A model generated the notes under the pieces. It did not search any database, was not told where the DNA came from, and worked only from the letters and a program-made list of their open reading frames with translations. 7,323 nucleotides of DNA from Chitinophagaceae bacterium. GTDB taxonomy: Bacteria > Bacteroidota > Bacteroidia > Chitinophagales > Chitinophagaceae. Both the position numbers and the translations under genes were made by a program. Position 1 is the first letter of the stretch, and each line of letters opens with the position of its first letter. Below, one piece after another: positions 6,281 through 7,323 of this stretch. The stretch covers positions 1 to 7,323 of the forward strand of contig JAHEZA010000113.1 of NCBI GenBank assembly GCA_023251335.1. Reading direction: 5' to 3'.

Positions 6281-6344
6281 TCTGATGGTCTCCATCTGAC
6301 TTGTAGAATTCATCACACCCGCGTCAGACGCGAACCGCCAGACG
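6281..6344. repeat. Repeat-like intergenic element between repressor and protease genes
   Basis: This stretch is richer in G+C than its neighbours and full of symmetric words. TCTGATGG and CCATCTGA (6281-6288, 6292-6299) are inverted arms with one mismatch and a 3-base loop. GCGTC-A-GACGC (6321-6331) is a perfect palindrome around one base. CGTCAGACG (6322-6330) and CGCCAGACG (6336-6344) are near-identical direct copies. The pattern resembles a small dispersed intergenic repeat or the scar of one. No T-run follows the hairpins, so it is not a typical intrinsic terminator. It lies inside the presumed operon and might modulate expression of the second gene. Confidence 0.45.
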
Positions 6345-6363
6345 TAAAATAAAAAACTCTTTT

Positions 6364-7323
6364 ATGATAACAATTGCCTGGTATTTTTTAAAAGTAATTA
6401 TTTGTTCCGGCATTTTATGCGGCTATTATTTTTTGGCTTTAAGAAATAAGGCGTTCCACCGGTGGAACCGCTTTTATCTTCTCGCAGCCATTGTCATTTC
6501 ATTGTTGGTTCCGGTAATGAAGTTTAATATTTTCTCTGCCGGAGAAGATAAAGGAACTGTAGTACAGGTGTTGCAAACTATTAGCTATGGAGATGAAGCC
6601 GTTATTGAATACAGCCACAACAGAGGTTTTCAAATGTCCACCGAAAATATGGCTGAAGGCGCATATCTTTTAATTTCCGTTGTTTTTCTATTCATTTTTT
6701 TTGTTTCTATTTACAGAATAATAAGACTTAGAAAAAAATACCCGGAAACAAAAATTGAAGATGTCAGCTTTATAAACACAAGCGAAAAGGGAACGCCTTT
6801 CTCTTTTTTCAACTCTATTTTCTGGAATCAGGCAATCGATCTTCATTCAAAACCAGGACAGCAAATTTTTAATCACGAAATCGCACATGTGAAAGAGAAA
6901 CATTCTTACGATAAAATATTTATGAATATCGTTTTGATATTTTTTTGGATCAATCCTTTCTTTTGGCTGATGCGCAAAGAATTGTACATGATACATGAAT
7001 TTATCGCGGACAAAGAAGCGCTGGAAGACAATGATATCAATGCTTTTGCAGAAATGATCTTACAAACCGTTTATCCCGGTCAGCATTTTTCGTCTACCAA
7101 TCCCTTTTTTTATTCACCAATAAAAAGAAGAATTCTCATGTTTACAAAAAATAAAAATCCGAAAGTAAGTTATATCAGCAGGCTACTCGTGTTGCCGCTG
7201 GCAGCCATCGTTTTTTTTGCTTTTACCCTTAAAGTAAAAGACAAAAACAATCATCTTTACAATGGAAAAACAATTACGGTAGTAATAGACGCCGGGCATG
7301 GAGGAGCGGATAATGGCGCTGTT
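6364..7323 (+). CDS. BlaR1/MecR1-type M56 membrane protease fused to an N-acetylmuramoyl-L-alanine amidase (partial, runs off the window)
   Basis: The first 320 codons of a longer gene, ATG at 6364, open to the window end. Hydrophobic segments lie at about 5-26, 40-53, 99-119, 184-202 and 274-289. The M56 zinc site is HEIAH (171-175), with E212 in HEFIADKEA (211-219) the likely third ligand, so the cytoplasmic protease looks intact. About 15 residues after the last helix the chain enters TVVIDAGHGGADNGAV (305-320), the first strand and zinc-binding His (H312) of the Amidase_3 family, which cleaves the MurNAc-L-Ala bond in peptidoglycan. In BlaR1 the equivalent extracytoplasmic position holds a penicillin-binding sensor domain. 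Paired with the BlaI-type gene, it probably cuts or inactivates that repressor on a wall-related signal (inference). The remaining amidase ligands are beyond the window. Confidence 0.88.
   Translation, partial: MITIAWYFLKVIICSGILCGYYFLALRNKAFHRWNRFYLLAAIVISLLVPVMKFNIFSAGEDKGTVVQVLQTISYGDEAVIEYSHNRGFQMSTENMAEGAYLLISVVFLFIFFVSIYRIIRLRKKYPETKIEDVSFINTSEKGTPFSFFNSIFWNQAIDLHSKPGQQIFNHEIAHVKEKHSYDKIFMNIVLIFFWINPFFWLMRKELYMIHEFIADKEALEDNDINAFAEMILQTVYPGQHFSSTNPFFYSPIKRRILMFTKNKNPKVSYISRLLVLPLAAIVFFAFTLKVKDKNNHLYNGKTITVVIDAGHGGADNGAV

Noticed and set aside
6281..6363. Intrinsic terminator between the repressor and protease genes
   Set aside because: Hairpins are present but no T-run follows directly; the next bases are A-rich and lead to the ATG of the protease.
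6364..7323. The M56 gene as a plain beta-lactam sensor BlaR1
   Set aside because: No penicillin-binding motifs (SxxK and so on) follow the last membrane helix. The visible sequence is amidase instead.

Overview
The window looks like chromosomal DNA from a member of the Bacteroidota, probably a Chitinophagaceae-like relative (inference). The evidence is AT-rich intergenic DNA, A-rich leaders in place of Shine-Dalgarno sites, promoter elements of the TAnnTTTG type (TAACTTTG occurs upstream of two genes), a bacillithiol-type YtxJ protein, and a BlaI/M56 pair typical of that phylum. I see no tRNA, rRNA, CRISPR array or insertion sequence. The base composition shows no obvious island.

Layout. Bases 1-71 hold the 3' end of a probable + strand gene, and 72-238 is non-coding with nothing I can name. 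On the minus strand, three genes read leftward with short gaps and may be an operon: mpl (murein tripeptide recycling ligase, 3259-1904), a DEDDh exonuclease with an extra C-terminal domain (1873-1106), and a DPM1-like family 2 glycosyltransferase (1033-239, TTG start). Rightward from a divergent intergenic region at 3260-3380 are a 37-residue lipoprotein, ytxJ, and a GT-B glycosyltransferase whose start codon is unclear. That last gene runs 17 bases into the convergent ftsE gene (minus strand).

The most interesting part is the right end. A BlaI/MecI-type repressor gene (5921-6280) is preceded by two near-identical palindromes, AACTA-N6-TAGTT, 20 bp apart. The second lies between the -33 and -7 promoter elements. 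After an 83-bp gap filled with odd repeat-like DNA comes a BlaR1-type M56 membrane protease gene that is cut by the window end. Its last visible residues, after the final membrane helix, are not a penicillin-binding domain. They are the opening zinc-ligand motif of an N-acetylmuramoyl-L-alanine amidase (VVIDAGHGGADNGA). This suggests a BlaR1-BlaI type switch whose extracytoplasmic part is a peptidoglycan amidase, so it might sense or process cell wall rather than beta-lactam (inference).

Several genes bear on the envelope: mpl and the amidase fusion on peptidoglycan, ftsE on division, and two glycosyltransferases on surface glycans. Only the BlaI/M56 pair and the lipoprotein/ytxJ pair look like tight functional units.
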